This document shows, one piece after another, positions 1 through 6,804 of a stretch of 14,029 nucleotides of DNA; position 1 is the first letter of the stretch, and each line of letters begins with the position of its first letter. Location of the stretch: contig NZ_DATJJK010000047.1 of the NCBI RefSeq assembly GCF_035492295.1, positions 1 through 14,029 on the forward strand, read 5' to 3'. A program made the translations under genes and the position numbers. Source of the stretch: Acidisoma sp035492295 (GTDB lineage: Bacteria; Pseudomonadota; Alphaproteobacteria; Acetobacterales; Acetobacteraceae). The notes below the pieces were generated by a model that saw nothing but the letters and a program-made list of their open reading frames with translations, did not search any database and had not been told where the DNA came from.

Positions 1-234
1 CCGCGTGATGGCATTACTGCCCTTTTCGGGCGATCCCGTGAGCATCGACCGCGCCATGATCGTCTGGGCCTGCACGGCGGCGGCGATCTTTTCGGAAATC
101 ATCAGATGAGATTCGGCCTGACCGCGTTTGCCGCCGCGGGCAATTTTGGCCAACCGTAGCGCCATCACCTGCGGCACATTCCAGGCAAGGCTGAGGCCGG
201 CCAACCCGGCCGAAGAACGTTTACGGCGCGCCAT
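1..234 (-). CDS. Hypothetical small helical protein, 5' part only (possibly phasin-like)
   Basis: Reading leftward from an ATG at 234, the frame stays open for 78 codons to the window edge, so the C-terminus is missing. The start is supported by GGGAG (243-247) eight bases upstream. The protein opens with a basic stretch (MARRKRSS), then a probable amphipathic helix around residues 10-30 (GLSLAWNVPQVMALRLAKIA), a short basic linker (RGGKRGQ), and a second helix about 40-65 rich in Ala, Met and Gln. There is no signal peptide or catalytic motif. The short amphipathic helices and the EKIAAAVQAQ segment recall phasin-like polyhydroxyalkanoate granule proteins of Alphaproteobacteria. That is a resemblance only, not an identification. 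It lies 73 bases downstream of icd on the same strand and could be read through from it. Confidence 0.7.
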   Translation of the reverse strand, partial: MARRKRSSAGLAGLSLAWNVPQVMALRLAKIARGGKRGQAESHLMISEKIAAAVQAQTIMARSMLTGSPEKGSNAITR

Positions 235-242
235 TCTTTCAA

Positions 243-269
243 CTCCCGCAGGCGGAAGGCCTGCGGGAG
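243..269 (-). promoter_or_regulatory. Perfect 11-bp hairpin between icd and the next gene, containing its Shine-Dalgarno
   Basis: CTCCCGCAGGC (243-253) and GCCTGCGGGAG (259-269) are perfect complements around a 5-base loop. The position, 33 bases past the icd stop, suits a terminator, but on the minus strand the hairpin is followed by TTGAAAGA rather than a run of T. The distal arm also contains GGGAG, the only good ribosome binding site for the gene starting at 234, so folding of the RNA would hide it. Whether it ends icd transcripts, limits translation of the next gene, or protects the icd 3' end cannot be decided here. Confidence 0.6.
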
Positions 270-307
270 AGAGATGAGGTGGCGTGGACCCGATTACGAG
301 GGCGCTG

Positions 308-1528
308 TTACGCTTTCGCCATCGCGAGCTTCAGGTTGTCGTCGATCTTGGCCAGGAAATCCTGGGTCGTCAGGAAGGGCTGGTCTTTCGCGATGAGGAT
401 GGCGAGGTCCTTGGTCATGAAGCCGGCTTCCACCGTCTCCACGCAGACGCGCTCCAGCGTTTCGGCGAAGGCCGTGACATCGGGGGTATTGTCGAAGCGG
501 CCACGATAGATGAGGCCGCGCGTCCAGGCGAAAATGCTGGCGATCGGGTTAGTGCTGGTCGGGCGGCCCTTCTGGTGCTCGCGGTAGTGGCGGGTCACCG
601 TGCCATGGGCGGCCTCGCTCTCCACCACCGAGCCTGAGGGATCGAGCAGCACGGACGTCATCAGACCGAGGGAACCGAAGCCCTGGGCCACGATGTCGCT
701 CTCCACGTCACCGTCGTAATTCTTGCAGGCCCAGACATAGCCGCCTTCCCACTTCAGGGCGGAGGCAACCATGTCGTCGATCAGCCGGTGCTCATAAGTG
801 ATGCCCAGCTTGTCGAATTCGGCCTTGAACTCGGCGTCGAAAATCTCCTGGAACGTATCCTTGAACATGCCGTCATAGGCCTTCAGGATCGTGTTCTTGG
901 TCGAGAGATAGACCGGATATTTGCGGGCCAGGCCGTAGTTGAAGCTGGCGCGGGCAAAACCCTGGATCGAAGCGAGGGTGTTGTGGATGCCGAGCGCGAC
1001 ACCCGGGCCCTTGAAGTCATGAACTTCGAGTTCCAGGGGCGCAGAGCCGTCGGCCGGGACATAGTTCAGCGTTACGCGGCCAGGGCCCGGGATCTTGGTC
1101 TCGGCGGCGCGGTAGATGTCGCCGTAGGCATGGCGGCCGACGACGATCGGCTCGTTCCAATGCGGCACCAGGCGCGGCACGTTCTTGCAGATGATCGGCT
1201 CGCGGAAGATGGTGCCATCCAGGATGTTGCGGATGGTGCCGTTCGGGCTGCGCCACATTTTCTTGAGGCCGAATTCGGCAACGCGCGCCTCGTCCGGGGT
1301 AATGGTCGCGCATTTCACGCCGACGCCATACTGCTTGATGGCATTCGCGGCATCGACCGTCACCTGGTCGTCCGTCTGATCGCGATACTCGATCCCGAGG
1401 TCGTAATATTTGAGGTCGATGTCGAGATAGGGAAGGACAAGCTTTTCCTTGATGAAGCCCCAGATGATCCGGGTCATCTCGTCGCCGTCGAGCTCAACAA
1501 CGGGGGTCTTCACCGGGATTTTTGCCAT
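308..1528 (-). CDS. icd: Isocitrate dehydrogenase, NADP-dependent (eukaryote-like dimeric type)
   Basis: This cytosolic enzyme of the TCA cycle oxidises isocitrate to 2-oxoglutarate and CO2 with reduction of NADP. It has 406 residues, close to the usual length of this subfamily and shorter than the E. coli type. Isocitrate-binding residues are visible: SPNGTIRN (94-101) with R100, R109 in GTIFRE and R132 in GRHAYGD, matching human IDH1 numbering. The metal-binding DGDVESDIVAQGFGSLGL signature (272-289) carries D275 and D279. AHGTVTRH (308-314 region) carries the Arg-His pair that binds the NADP 2'-phosphate, so NADP is the likely cofactor. The ATG at 1528 gives the family N-terminus (MAKIPVKTPVVELDGDEMTR) and is preceded by GAGGA. 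The open frame continues further upstream to 1744, but that part has no family similarity. The gene is divergent from the formaldehyde dehydrogenase gene across 214 bases. Confidence 0.97.
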   Translation of the reverse strand: MAKIPVKTPVVELDGDEMTRIIWGFIKEKLVLPYLDIDLKYYDLGIEYRDQTDDQVTVDAANAIKQYGVGVKCATITPDEARVAEFGLKKMWRSPNGTIRNILDGTIFREPIICKNVPRLVPHWNEPIVVGRHAYGDIYRAAETKIPGPGRVTLNYVPADGSAPLELEVHDFKGPGVALGIHNTLASIQGFARASFNYGLARKYPVYLSTKNTILKAYDGMFKDTFQEIFDAEFKAEFDKLGITYEHRLIDDMVASALKWEGGYVWACKNYDGDVESDIVAQGFGSLGLMTSVLLDPSGSVVESEAAHGTVTRHYREHQKGRPTSTNPIASIFAWTRGLIYRGRFDNTPDVTAFAETLERVCVETVEAGFMTKDLAILIAKDQPFLTTQDFLAKIDDNLKLAMAKA

Positions 1529-1742
1529 GACGGTCCTCGCAGACGTGGTTGGAAACGGGTGCCGCAAAGTCGCACCAAGCACGGGCCCCGGCAACCCCGC
1601 CCGCGAAAAAGTGGCAGCTATCTGCTGCTCCCATGTCGCAGAGGTCATTGATCGGCGGCGCGGAAGGCGCGACCTTGGCATCCAGGCCATCCCGCTGGGC
1701 AGCCCGCCCGGTTGAGAAGACTGGCCGGAACGGAGCAACCCC

Positions 1743-2933
1743 ATGAGCGGAAATCGCGGCGTCGTCTATCTCGGCCCTAAGCATGTCGAGGTGCAGGACA
1801 TCCCTGACCCCAAGCTCGAGGCGCCGGACGGACGGCGGATCGAACACGCGGCGATTCTGAAGATCGTCGCCACCAATATCTGCGGCTCGGATCAGCATAT
1901 GGTGCGCGGACGCACCACGGCCCAGGCCGGCCTCGTGCTTGGGCATGAGATTACCGGCGAGGTGATTGAGACCGGACGCGATGTCGAGATGGTCGCGAAG
2001 GGCGATCTCGTCTCGGTGCCCTTTAACGTCGCATGCGGGCGCTGTCGCACGTGCCGGGGTGGTGATACCGGCGTCTGCCTCACCGTGAACGAAGGCCGGG
2101 CGGGCGGGGCTTACGGCTATGTCGACATGGGCGGCTGGATTGGCGGCCAGGCGCGCTTCGTCATGGTGCCCTATGCCGATTTCAACCTGTTGAAATTCCC
2201 CGACAAGGCGCGGGCGATGGCGAAGATCCGCGACCTCACCATGCTGACCGACATCTTCCCCACCGGCTTTCATGGCGCGACCAGCGCCAAGGTGGGCGTC
2301 GGCTCCACCGTCTATGTCGCAGGTGCAGGCCCGGTCGGCATGGCGGCGGCAGCCTCGGCGCGCCTGCTCGGCGCGGCCGTCACCATGGTGGGCGATTTCA
2401 ACGAAGAGCGTCTCGCCCATGCCGAGAAGATGGGTTTCGTGCCGATCAACCTCGGGAAGCATGATCGGCTGGGCGAGATGATCGCCGATGTCGTAGGCGT
2501 GCCGGAGGTCGATTCGGCGATCGACGCCGTGGGCTTCGAGGCGCGTGGCCATTCCGGCGGCGAGCAGCCGGCGGTGGTGCTGAACCAGATGATGGACATC
2601 ACCAGGGCCGCCGGCAGCATCGGCATTCCGGGTCTCTACGTGACGGACGATCCAGGGGCGGTGGACGAAGCGGCCAAGGTCGGCAGCCTCTCTCTCCGCT
2701 TCGGCAAGGGCTGGTCGAAGGCGCAGTCGCTTCATACCGGGCAGACCCCGGTGCTGCGCTACAACCGGGCGCTGATGCAGGCGATCCTCTATGACCGCGT
2801 CAATATTGCCGAGATCGTGAATGCGACGGTGATCGGCCTTGAGGACGCCCCCAAAGGCTATGAGGCCTTCGATTCAGGAACCGCACGGAAATACGTGATC
2901 GACCCGCATGGCATGATCGCGAAAGCGGCGTAA
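1743..2933 (+). CDS. fdhA: Glutathione-independent formaldehyde dehydrogenase (zinc alcohol dehydrogenase superfamily)
   Basis: The 396-residue protein closely follows the Pseudomonas putida FdhA family (about 398 residues), NAD-linked enzymes that oxidise formaldehyde to formate without glutathione and keep NAD tightly bound. The catalytic zinc ligands are C47 (NICGSDQHM), H68 (LGHE) and D170 (LTDIFPTG). The structural zinc is held by C98, C101, C104 and C112 in CGRCRTCRGGDTGVC. The Rossmann fold begins at VYVAGAGPVG (190-199), and VDSAIDAVGFEARGH and GIPGLYVTDDPGAVD are further family landmarks. The ATG is preceded by GGAG (1732-1735) at a seven-base spacing and gives the expected MSGNRGVVYLG start. 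The gene stands alone, divergent from icd and convergent with a small RAM-domain gene. The likely role is formaldehyde detoxification. No frameshift or missing ligand was seen. Confidence 0.96.
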   Translation: MSGNRGVVYLGPKHVEVQDIPDPKLEAPDGRRIEHAAILKIVATNICGSDQHMVRGRTTAQAGLVLGHEITGEVIETGRDVEMVAKGDLVSVPFNVACGRCRTCRGGDTGVCLTVNEGRAGGAYGYVDMGGWIGGQARFVMVPYADFNLLKFPDKARAMAKIRDLTMLTDIFPTGFHGATSAKVGVGSTVYVAGAGPVGMAAAASARLLGAAVTMVGDFNEERLAHAEKMGFVPINLGKHDRLGEMIADVVGVPEVDSAIDAVGFEARGHSGGEQPAVVLNQMMDITRAAGSIGIPGLYVTDDPGAVDEAAKVGSLSLRFGKGWSKAQSLHTGQTPVLRYNRALMQAILYDRVNIAEIVNATVIGLEDAPKGYEAFDSGTARKYVIDPHGMIAKAA

Positions 2934-2940
2934 GCCTGCC

Positions 2941-2970
2941 TGACCCGCCGGCCGTCGGGCCGGCGGGTCA
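2941..2970. terminator. Bidirectional intrinsic terminator between fdhA and the RAM-domain gene
   Basis: TGACCCGCCGGCC (2941-2953) and GGCCGGCGGGTCA (2958-2970) form a perfect 13-bp stem with a 4-base loop. It begins eight bases after the fdhA stop codon. Its last three bases are the stop codon (TCA, read as TGA on the minus strand) of the convergent gene. There is no strong T-run on either side, so efficiency is uncertain, but the symmetry and placement suit termination of both converging transcripts. Confidence 0.75.
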
Positions 2971-3222
2971 AACGGCGCCGGGGGTGAAGGCGTCAAACAC
3001 CATGATGGTATAGGTGTCCTTGATGCCCTGTACCGCGTGCAGCCGTTCATTCACGAAAAGCCCTGGGTCCTGGCCATCTTCCAGCCGGAACTGCACCAGC
3101 AGATCCCAATGCCCCGAGGTCGAGTAGATCTGGGAGGCATTGTCGAATTCGTCAGCGAGTTCGGCCGCGACCTCATAGGCGCGACCGAGCTCGCATTTGA
3201 TCTGCACGAAGATCGTGTTCAT
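2968..3222 (-). CDS. Stand-alone Lrp/AsnC ligand-binding (RAM) domain protein
   Basis: This 84-residue protein consists only of the C-terminal ligand-binding alpha-beta sandwich of Lrp/AsnC regulators. It opens with the first strand (MNTIFVQIKCELGRAYEVA), followed by a helix with the ELADEF stretch. The middle strand carries the typical S-GHWDLLVQFR pattern (about residues 36-46), and a closing strand reads IKDTYTIMVFDAF. No DNA-binding helix-turn-helix is present, and none lies in frame upstream. The ATG follows a strong GGAGGAG. Known single-domain relatives assemble into ring-like oligomers and bind small molecules, often amino acids. Whether this one partners a full-length Lrp or acts alone is unknown. 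It is convergent with fdhA and 62 bases downstream of the sulfotransferase gene on the same strand, but no functional link with either is evident. Confidence 0.88.
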   Translation of the reverse strand: MNTIFVQIKCELGRAYEVAAELADEFDNASQIYSTSGHWDLLVQFRLEDGQDPGLFVNERLHAVQGIKDTYTIMVFDAFTPGAV

Positions 3223-3284
3223 GGCGGCTTCTCCTCCAGCTGTGGCCGCAGTTTAGCCCGGACTGACCCGAAGGGGAGGGGCCG

Positions 3285-4238
3285 CTAGCCGGCCGCTTCG
3301 AGCTTTGCGCCAGAGTGGCTGACCTTGTTGCACGACGAGGATTGCTCCTCCCCGCTGGTTTCCCCGCCCCGGCCGAGACGCGTGATCTCCGCCTGCAGCG
3401 GATCGAGAATCTCGCTAAAGCCTTCGCAAAGATGGGCCGCCAAGCGGACTTCCGTACTCAGAGGCGCCCGGCGCGCATGGGCCCGGAGCAGATCGTGGAC
3501 TTGCGCGCAAACACCGGTCGCCTGCGGCGTCCCGGCGAGGTCATGGTGGCGGAGTGTCGGATCCAAGGCCATGCCAAGGAGCTTGCGCAAGGCAGGCGTG
3601 TCCTCATCGGGCCGCATCGCCACCTCGGCCAGCAGCCTCATGTTGCTCAAGGGGTCGGTGAACCAGGTGTCGTAGGGAATGATCGTCACGGGATGATCGC
3701 CGATGCCATTGACGAGCTCGGTATTGTAGACGAGCCAGCGATAGAGTCCCTCCGAAGTCGGGAACTTGTCCCGCTGCGCGAGGGACGCCGCAACGGCTTC
3801 CGGTCGGCGCAGACAGAAGACAAAGCGCGGGCGTAGGCCAAGATGGGCGAAGATTTCGTGCCACATCGGAAAGAGGCGCGCGACGCGCGGCTCCTTGAGG
3901 CCGAAGGTCGGTGAACCCGCCATCCTTTCGTCGAGCCAGCGGACGATCCTGTCGCGAATCCTGCGGATGGCGGGGTCTGTCCACCAGCCGCGCGGCAGCG
4001 GCTGTGCGTGTCTCGGATCATAGAAGTCTTGCCCGAGATACTGCAGAACCTCGCTATTCAGACGAACAATCTCCCAGCGCTCCCAATGCCCCCGCGCGTT
4101 GGACTCGTTGGGAGAAATCTCGTCCGCCATGTCGAGGCCGAGAAGACTCAAGATATGCGACGTCAACGACGTGCCGCTCCGGTGCATGCCGAGAACGACG
4201 GTCAATTCATTCCCGGATCGCGAAACGGGATAGGGCAT
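3285..4238 (-). CDS. Sulfotransferase family protein (P-loop, PAPS-dependent type)
   Basis: A 317-residue protein with the layout of bacterial sulfotransferases, which move sulfate from PAPS to a hydroxyl or amine acceptor, often on carbohydrate. The 5'-phosphosulfate loop is GMHRSGTS (17-24) directly after the first strand (ELTVVL). GLKEPR lies at 113-118. The 3'-phosphate-binding region is RFVFCLRRPEAVAASLAQRD (138-157), with the conserved Arg and Ser. The 60 C-terminal residues after about 255 are poorly conserved in character, ending in a Ser-rich, polar tail. The ATG at 4238 is preferred because GGAAGAG ends six bases upstream; a TTG seven codons earlier lacks such a site. The gene is alone, with no glycosyltransferase or PAPS-synthesis gene in view, so its acceptor cannot be guessed. 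A 187-base gap separates it from the permease gene upstream; TTGACC at 4414-4419 (minus strand) is a possible -35 without a good -10. Confidence 0.85.
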   Translation of the reverse strand: MPYPVSRSGNELTVVLGMHRSGTSLTSHILSLLGLDMADEISPNESNARGHWERWEIVRLNSEVLQYLGQDFYDPRHAQPLPRGWWTDPAIRRIRDRIVRWLDERMAGSPTFGLKEPRVARLFPMWHEIFAHLGLRPRFVFCLRRPEAVAASLAQRDKFPTSEGLYRWLVYNTELVNGIGDHPVTIIPYDTWFTDPLSNMRLLAEVAMRPDEDTPALRKLLGMALDPTLRHHDLAGTPQATGVCAQVHDLLRAHARRAPLSTEVRLAAHLCEGFSEILDPLQAEITRLGRGGETSGEEQSSSCNKVSHSGAKLEAAG

Positions 4239-4425
4239 GGTGGTCTCTTCCCATGGCAACTTTGGCCGGTCTCGAGGAGACGCCCTGGGAGGCGCGGCCG
4301 AGAGGCTCTGTTTTCATGAGCGCCAGAGGGGCATCGGCGCTGTTCACCGCCCTGTGGACAAGGCTGCGGGACGTCTATTCATTTCTGGTTCGATACAACA
4401 ACTTCCGTCGATGGGTCAACAGACC

Positions 4426-5415
4426 CTAAGGCGTGCGGGGCCGCGCACGGATCCTGAGAGCCGGAAGCCGAAGCTGGGAGATCAGCCCACCCGCCACGAT
4501 CATGGCCGCGCCGACGAGGGCCGCCTTGGCCGGTGCATGCCCGAACATGAAGAGATCGAGCAGAATGGCCCAGACCATGCCGCCATATTGCCAGGGCGCG
4601 AGTTTCGAGACCTCGCCCATGCGGATGGCGGCGGCGATGGTCAGCAGCCCGCCTGTCTGCGTGACGGTCGCGAGCAGGATGAGGGTAAGCGCCGAGAGCG
4701 GGACCGTCTTCCAGACGAAGGGCATGAAACTACCGAGCAGAACGAGGCCGACCAGCGCCGCCTGGGCGATCACATCCATCGTCGTCGTGGTCTCTCGTGC
4801 CCGGCGCAGCAGCATTTGCTGCAGGGCATAGAGGGCGGCCGAGCCGAAGGCCGCGGCAACGCCGATGAGATGGCCGCCGCCGAAGTCCGGGCCCCCCGGA
4901 TGCACGATCACCAGAACCCCGGCGAAACCGAGGGCCACGGCACACCAGCGCAGAGGCGGCACTTGTTCGCGCAGGAAGATCGCAGCCATGGCGGTGACGA
5001 GGAGCGGTGTCGTGAAGCTGAAGGCCGTCGCCGTGGTGACCGGCAGATAGCCGTAGCCGATCATCGCGAGCACGGCGGAAACAACGAGGGCCGTGGCTGC
5101 CGCCCGCTGCATCATCGCCTGGGGTGGATGCAGCAGCCGTTCGATGGACGGCGGCCGCCGGCCGAGAAGTGGCAGAGCGGCGAGCCCCGCGAGCACCAGG
5201 AGCGAGCGCAGCACGAAGAGTTGCATGGCATCGAAATGCCAGGTCTCGATCAGCGATTTGGTGATCGCATAGCCCAGTGAATAGAGCAGGGAGGACAGCA
5301 CCACCATGACAACGGCAAGCCCCGCCCCGGGGTGGAGTTGCGCTCGTATTCGGTCGAAGCGCAGACGCGCCCACCGATGAGAGCGCAGATGCGCTCGGCT
5401 GTCGTCGAGGCGCAT
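4426..5415 (-). CDS. EamA-family (DMT superfamily) permease
   Basis: A 329-residue inner-membrane protein with about ten hydrophobic segments arranged as two EamA repeats. The first is roughly residues 33-172 and contains YSLGYAITKSL and the conserved TATAFSFTTPLLVTAMAAIF stretch followed by REQVPPLRW. The second is roughly 182-313, ending in AALVGAAMIVAGGL. Members export metabolites such as amino acids or their derivatives; the substrate here cannot be read from sequence. About 30 mostly basic residues precede the first membrane segment, longer than usual, and no clear Shine-Dalgarno precedes the ATG, so the start is less certain than the gene. It begins 10 bases after the corC stop and is probably the last gene of the miaB-phoH-ybeY-corC operon, a place held by lnt in E. 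coli. Its last codons overlap by four bases a weak plus-strand small reading frame. Confidence 0.9.
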   Translation of the reverse strand: MRLDDSRAHLRSHRWARLRFDRIRAQLHPGAGLAVVMVVLSSLLYSLGYAITKSLIETWHFDAMQLFVLRSLLVLAGLAALPLLGRRPPSIERLLHPPQAMMQRAAATALVVSAVLAMIGYGYLPVTTATAFSFTTPLLVTAMAAIFLREQVPPLRWCAVALGFAGVLVIVHPGGPDFGGGHLIGVAAAFGSAALYALQQMLLRRARETTTTMDVIAQAALVGLVLLGSFMPFVWKTVPLSALTLILLATVTQTGGLLTIAAAIRMGEVSKLAPWQYGGMVWAILLDLFMFGHAPAKAALVGAAMIVAGGLISQLRLPALRIRARPRTP

Positions 5416-5425
5416 CTGGGGCCGT

Positions 5426-6328
5426 TCACGCCGCTGCCGCGGTGCCTTCTGTCTCGGTCTTGGGTGGAGGCGGTCTCACCCGAACTGTATGGATGTGCCG
5501 GGCATCGGCGTCCAGCACCTGGAATTCGGCCCCTGAACTCGGATGGGTAACGATCTCGTTTTGCGCCGGCACCCGGCCAGCGAGGGTGAAGATCAACCCG
5601 CCCACCGTGTCGATGGAGGAGGCGCGCTCCTCCGGCGTCAGCACCGGCCCCACCTTCTCCTCGAAATCCTCGATTGGCAGGCGGGCCGCAATGTCGAGCG
5701 AGCCATCCGGCCGTTCTGTAATGAGGGGTGCCTCGATGTCGTCATGCTCGTCGTCGATGTCGCCGACGATGGTCTCGACCAGATCCTCGATGGTGATGAG
5801 CCCGTCCACCCCGCCATATTCGTCGATGACGAGGGCCATGTGGATGCGTGCCTGCCGCATCTGCACGAGGAGATCCAGCACCGGCGCCTGGGGAGCCACC
5901 ATCAGCGGCCGCCGCACGAGCTTCTCGAGGGAGAATTCCTCCGGCCGGCCAATATAGGCGAAGACGTCCTTGATGTGGACCATGCCGACGATGTCGTCGA
6001 GCTCGTTGCGGTAGATCGGCAGCCGCGAATGCTGCTCCTCCCGCAGGCGCTGCAGCGTTTCGTCCAGAGTCAGGTCCGCGCGCAGCGCCACGATATCCGC
6101 GCGCGGCACCATGACATCGTTCGCGATCGTGCCACGAAGACGCAGGATATTGGAAATGAGGGCGCGTTCCTGCCGGTCGAGCTCGGGCAGCTCCTCGCCC
6201 GCGTTCTGGGGCAGGGTGCCCGCCTCCTCCACCAGATCAGCGATCGACTGGCGCAGCGTCTGCTCGGTGCCGCGACGCCCCAGGATGGAGAGGATGCGGC
6301 TGAAGAAGGACTCGCTATGGCTGCTCAT
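5426..6328 (-). CDS. corC: CorC/YbeX-type CBS-domain protein (hemolysin-like, magnesium/cobalt efflux family)
   Basis: A 300-residue soluble protein. A charged N-terminal region (about 1-60) leads into a CBS pair: the first CBS near 68-125 (NDVMVPRADIVAL, then RLPIYRNELDDIVGMVHIKD) and the second near 135-192 (ALVIDEYGGVDGLITIEDLVE). An acidic linker (GDIDDEHDD) follows. The CorC_HlyC domain spans about 205-285, with LPIEDFEEKVG and TVGGLIFTLAGRVP. It lacks the N-terminal DUF21 membrane domain of CNNM/HlyC relatives, as is normal for YbeX. Family members are linked genetically to Mg/Co resistance and, more recently, to ribosome and rRNA metabolism; a direct transport role is doubtful without membrane segments. 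The ATG overlaps the ybeY stop by four bases (6325-6328), indicating translational coupling, and the permease gene follows after 10 bases. Confidence 0.95.
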   Translation of the reverse strand: MSSHSESFFSRILSILGRRGTEQTLRQSIADLVEEAGTLPQNAGEELPELDRQERALISNILRLRGTIANDVMVPRADIVALRADLTLDETLQRLREEQHSRLPIYRNELDDIVGMVHIKDVFAYIGRPEEFSLEKLVRRPLMVAPQAPVLDLLVQMRQARIHMALVIDEYGGVDGLITIEDLVETIVGDIDDEHDDIEAPLITERPDGSLDIAARLPIEDFEEKVGPVLTPEERASSIDTVGGLIFTLAGRVPAQNEIVTHPSSGAEFQVLDADARHIHTVRVRPPPPKTETEGTAAAA

Positions 6329-6804
6329 CGCGCCGCCCTCCAGGGGTTCGGCACGCCGAGCCGAGCGAGGATGCGGCTTTCCGCCATCTCCATGCGCCGG
6401 GCGTCTCCCGGATGGTGATGATCCTCGCCGTCCAGATGCAGCACGCCATGAACCAGGAGATGGGCGAGGTGCTGGGCGAGGCTCTTGCGCTCGGCAGCCG
6501 CTTCCCGTCGCAACTGGCCGAGCGCGAGGACGATCTCGCCGCCCACGCCCCAGCCAGCGGGCTCGAAGGTGAGCACGTTGGTCGGCTTGTTGCGCCCGCG
6601 ATGGCGGGCATTGAGACGCTGCACCCGACGGTCGTCCGTCAATACGACGGTGTCGACGATAACGTCGGGGACGGCACTTTGGGCAACCCGGATGGAGCGG
6701 AGAACCCGCTCCTCCAGACGTGGCACGAGCCGCCGCCAGCCCCGGTCTTCGATGATGATGTCCGGGGTTGAGGCAGGTGCCGTGTAACTACTTGGAGGTT
6801 CCAC
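6325..6804 (-). CDS. ybeY: Endoribonuclease YbeY (16S rRNA maturation and ribosome quality control)
   Basis: A single-strand-specific, metal-dependent RNase family involved in 16S rRNA 3' maturation and ribosome quality control. From the GTG at 6804 it has 159 residues, the family's usual size. The metal-binding HGVLHLDGEDH supplies H119, H123 and H129, and is followed by a helix with MEMAES. Upstream are VLTDDRRVQRLN (54-65), HRGRNKPTNVLTF (68-80) and GGEIVLAL (88-95), all YbeY landmarks. The start is uncertain. Recognisable similarity begins near residue 14 (PDIIIEDRGW), and the frame is open well into phoH. Candidate starts are GTG 6804 (GAGAG five bases upstream), GTG 6810, and ATG 6837. 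Any of these overlaps the end of phoH (stop at 6788-6790), so translation is probably coupled. The stop overlaps the corC ATG by four bases. Confidence 0.95.
   Translation of the reverse strand: MEPPSSYTAPASTPDIIIEDRGWRRLVPRLEERVLRSIRVAQSAVPDVIVDTVVLTDDRRVQRLNARHRGRNKPTNVLTFEPAGWGVGGEIVLALGQLRREAAAERKSLAQHLAHLLVHGVLHLDGEDHHHPGDARRMEMAESRILARLGVPNPWRAAR

Noticed and set aside
788..1651. 287-codon plus-strand open frame opposite icd
   Set aside because: Fully antisense to a well-supported icd, with no family motif and no ribosome binding site of note.
1529..1742. Search for promoters in the icd/fdhA divergent spacer
   Set aside because: Only poor matches such as TTGCCG with GACTTT (icd side) were found. 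Promoters must exist here but cannot be placed from sequence alone.
1529..1744. Upstream extension of the icd frame to 1744
   Set aside because: The added 72 residues have no similarity to isocitrate dehydrogenases, and the ATG at 1528 has a good ribosome binding site and the family N-terminus.
1494..2735. 413-codon minus-strand open frame across fdhA and the spacer upstream of icd
   Set aside because: It is antisense to a clear fdhA. Its product is rich in Arg, His, Ala and Gly without any recognisable domain, as expected of a shadow frame in GC-rich codon usage.
4390..4419. Minus-strand TTGACC and TATCGA with 18-base spacing as a promoter for the sulfotransferase gene
   Set aside because: The -35 is fair but the -10 matches only half of the consensus, and the spacing is not ideal; too weak to list as a feature.
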